This document shows, one piece after another, positions 6,045 through 6,786 of a DNA stretch of 6,786 nt (the first letter of the stretch is position 1; every line of letters starts with the position of its first letter). The notes beneath the pieces were generated by a model. The model was not told the origin of the DNA and made no database searches. It saw nothing but the letters and a program-made list of their open reading frames with translations. The translations under genes and the position numbers were made by a program. Source of the stretch: Spongiibacteraceae bacterium (lineage in GTDB: Bacteria > Pseudomonadota > Gammaproteobacteria > Pseudomonadales > PIVM01); the NCBI GenBank assembly GCA_030618505.1, contig JAUXDF010000179.1, forward strand, positions 1-6,786, given 5' to 3'.

Positions 6045-6105
6045 TTCTGGATGGGCACTAGCTAGAAATGATAGTTAGTTGCCCCTGATCAAATATTATC
6101 CCCCG

Positions 6106-6120
6106 ATGATAAATTATCAT
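6106..6120. promoter_or_regulatory. AT-rich palindrome upstream of iscA
   Basis: ATGATAA-A-TTATCAT is a perfect 7-1-7 palindrome in the iscU-iscA gap, 76 bp before iscA. TGATAA/TTATCA halves resemble Fur-box halves, but the spacing is one base pair per half too short for the TGATAATnATTATCA form. The rest of 6066-6195 shows only the iscA ribosome binding site. Confidence 0.3.
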
Positions 6121-6195
6121 TGCGGGTGCCTGTCCAGCTAAGGGTAGGGCGGATTAGTAGTGGCTCGATGTGACTAGAAGTAAAAAGGAACGTAG

Positions 6196-6519
6196 ATGGC
6201 AATCAGCATAAGTGAGAGTGCGGCTAATCATGTCGCAAAACATATCGTCAGCCGAGGTAATGGCTTGGGGATACGCTTGGGCGTTCGCACATCCGGCTGT
6301 TCTGGTATGGCCTATGTGCTGGAATATGTTGACCAGCAAGAAGATGATGATGAGGTGTTTGAAGGGCATGGTGTAAAGGTGTTTATTGACCCTAAAAGCC
6401 TGGCCTATTTGGATGGCACTGAATTGGATTTCACCAAAGAAGGCTTAAACGAAGGTTTTAAATTTAACAACCCTAACGTGACCAGCGAATGTGGTTGTGG
6501 TGAAAGTTTTACCGTATAA
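6196..6519 (+). CDS. iscA: IscA, A-type iron-sulfur carrier
   Basis: 107 residues, the standard IscA length, with a good AAGGA site (6185-6189) 6 nt before the ATG. IscA accepts iron or a cluster and delivers clusters, especially [4Fe-4S], to target enzymes. The three invariant cysteines are present: Cys35 in TSGCSGMAY, and Cys99 and Cys101 in the C-terminal SECGCGESF. LDFTKEGLNEGFKFNNPN (77-94) is the family's usual tail before the CGCG motif. It normally follows iscU closely; here the gap is 267 bp, more than half of it the inserted element. It is otherwise ordinary and is followed by a 20-codon ORF and hscB. Confidence 0.97.
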   Translation: MAISISESAANHVAKHIVSRGNGLGIRLGVRTSGCSGMAYVLEYVDQQEDDDEVFEGHGVKVFIDPKSLAYLDGTELDFTKEGLNEGFKFNNPNVTSECGCGESFTV

Positions 6520-6532
6520 CGACACGTGTTTT

Positions 6533-6551
6533 TGAAGTCCAGCGGACTTTA
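6533..6551 (+). other. Hairpin after iscA
   Basis: AAGTCC-AGC-GGACTT (6535-6549), extendable by a G-T and a T-A pair. No T run follows, so it is unlikely to stop transcription; it may protect the iscA 3' end or mark a processing site before hscB. Confidence 0.35.
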
Positions 6552-6599
6552 TCCCTCTAACATCAAGCAGCACCGAGATCCCGGCAATTGGGAGAGGAT

Positions 6600-6662
6600 A
6601 TGCGCTCTCTTTCAGGCTATCTTGGCAAGCGGCTCCAAAAACAACGCCATAAATCATCGTGA
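6600..6662 (+). CDS. Possible 20-residue small protein or leader peptide before hscB
   Basis: ATG 6600, TGA 6660-6662; the peptide begins MRSLSGYLGKRLQKQ and ends RHKSS. GGGAG (6590-6594) lies 5 nt before the ATG, a better ribosome binding site than hscB itself has. It is strongly basic (three Arg, three Lys, one His) with few hydrophobics, so no membrane helix. The stop overlaps the hscB GTG as GTGA, a classic coupling arrangement: ribosomes finishing here could restart on hscB. I do not recognise the peptide. It may be a true small protein, a coupling leader with no protein function, or chance; no stop in this frame occurs after 6558-6560. What is seen is the ORF, the site and the overlap; expression is inferred. 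Confidence 0.4.
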   Translation: MRSLSGYLGKRLQKQRHKSS

Positions 6663-6786
6663 TTAGTGATAAAAGTTATTTTGAGGTTTTCAGTCTCCCC
6701 GAGCAGTTTCAGCTTGATTTGCCTTTGTTGAATCAGCGTCACCGAGAGCTGCAAAAAAAATTCCATCCCGACCGCTTTGCCAGTCA
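6659..6786 (+). CDS. hscB: HscB, J-domain co-chaperone (N-terminal part)
   Basis: The first 42 codons run off the right edge. HscB (Hsc20) is a J-protein that binds IscU and stimulates the ATPase of HscA, promoting cluster release. The translation SYFEVFSLPEQFQLDLPLL (6-24), followed by NQRHRELQKKFHPDRFAS (25-42), fits the Hsc20 J domain; HPD at 36-38 is the motif that activates the Hsp70 partner. The frame has a TAA at 6650-6652, leaving GTG 6659 as the best start (MISDKSYFEVF). No Shine-Dalgarno is visible before it, but the start overlaps the stop of the upstream small ORF. hscA and fdx are expected to follow. Confidence 0.93.
   Translation, partial: MISDKSYFEVFSLPEQFQLDLPLLNQRHRELQKKFHPDRFAS

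Larger units (their letters stand above)
5921..6065. mobile_element. MITE-like element with nested inverted repeats
   Basis: Outer arms 5921-5942 (CTAGCTAGTGTCCATCCAG...) and 6044-6065 are reverse complements at 21 of 22 positions; the one difference (T5931 against G6055) is a wobble pair in RNA. Inner arms 5968-5988 and 6012-6032 are a perfect 21-bp inverted repeat around a 23-nt loop. The unpaired stretches between outer and inner arms are unequal (25 and 11 nt). The outermost 8 bp, CTAGCTAG, are self-palindromic, so they may be an 8-bp target duplication around a 129-bp element (TGTCC...GGGCA, 5929-6057), or a shorter duplication such as CTAG or TA with longer terminal repeats. It codes for nothing. 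The transposase family that moves it cannot be told from this window. Confidence 0.75.

Noticed and set aside
5921..6065. Reading the nested palindrome as an integron attC site
   Set aside because: No RYYYAAC/GTTRRRY core sites at the arms, no integrase and no cassette context; the arms are too perfect.
1..6786. Defence system, phage, CRISPR or novel multi-gene cluster
   Set aside because: Every large open frame belongs to a well-known housekeeping family; the unusual content is limited to the inserted element, regulatory palindromes and one small ORF.

Overview
The window is a stretch of chromosomal core genome from a gammaproteobacterium. The gene order secD-secF / suhB / trmJ / iscR-iscS-iscU-iscA-hscB, with suhB and trmJ divergent, is what I recall from Pseudomonas and its relatives. 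The proteins are typical full-length members of their families. Base composition looks balanced, unlike GC-rich Pseudomonas, so a marine Cellvibrionales-like or similar lineage is plausible. This is inference from gene order and protein similarity only; no species can be named.

Layout: 1-708 is the C-terminal third of SecD and 739-1659 is complete SecF, the accessory proton-driven module of the Sec translocase. A perfect 9-bp hairpin (1657-1683) separates secF from the convergent suhB gene (minus, 1693-2499). Between suhB and trmJ (plus, from GTG 2715) lies an 18-bp perfect inverted repeat. Its two arms are identical, outward-facing extended -10 promoter cores with GC-rich discriminators, and a boxA-like motif sits at the trmJ side. 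trmJ ends at 3458 and is followed by a rho-independent terminator.

From 3625 the isc (housekeeping iron-sulfur cluster assembly) operon begins: a good match to an IscR type 1 operator overlapping a promoter, then iscR, iscS, iscU, iscA and the start of hscB. IscS takes sulfur from cysteine, IscU is the scaffold, IscA is an A-type carrier, HscB brings IscU to the HscA chaperone, and IscR senses cluster supply and represses the operon.

Two things are unusual. First, the iscU-iscA gap (5929-6195, 267 bp, the longest non-coding stretch) holds a compact 129-145 bp MITE-like element with nested long inverted repeats. Its end forms the last codons and stop codon of iscU. Second, the iscA-hscB gap holds a 20-codon basic small ORF with a good ribosome binding site, whose TGA stop overlaps the GTG start of hscB (GTGA), suggesting translational coupling. 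No gap exceeds 300 bp. I see no tRNA, rRNA, CRISPR array, complete insertion sequence or phage gene, and no wholly unknown multi-gene system.
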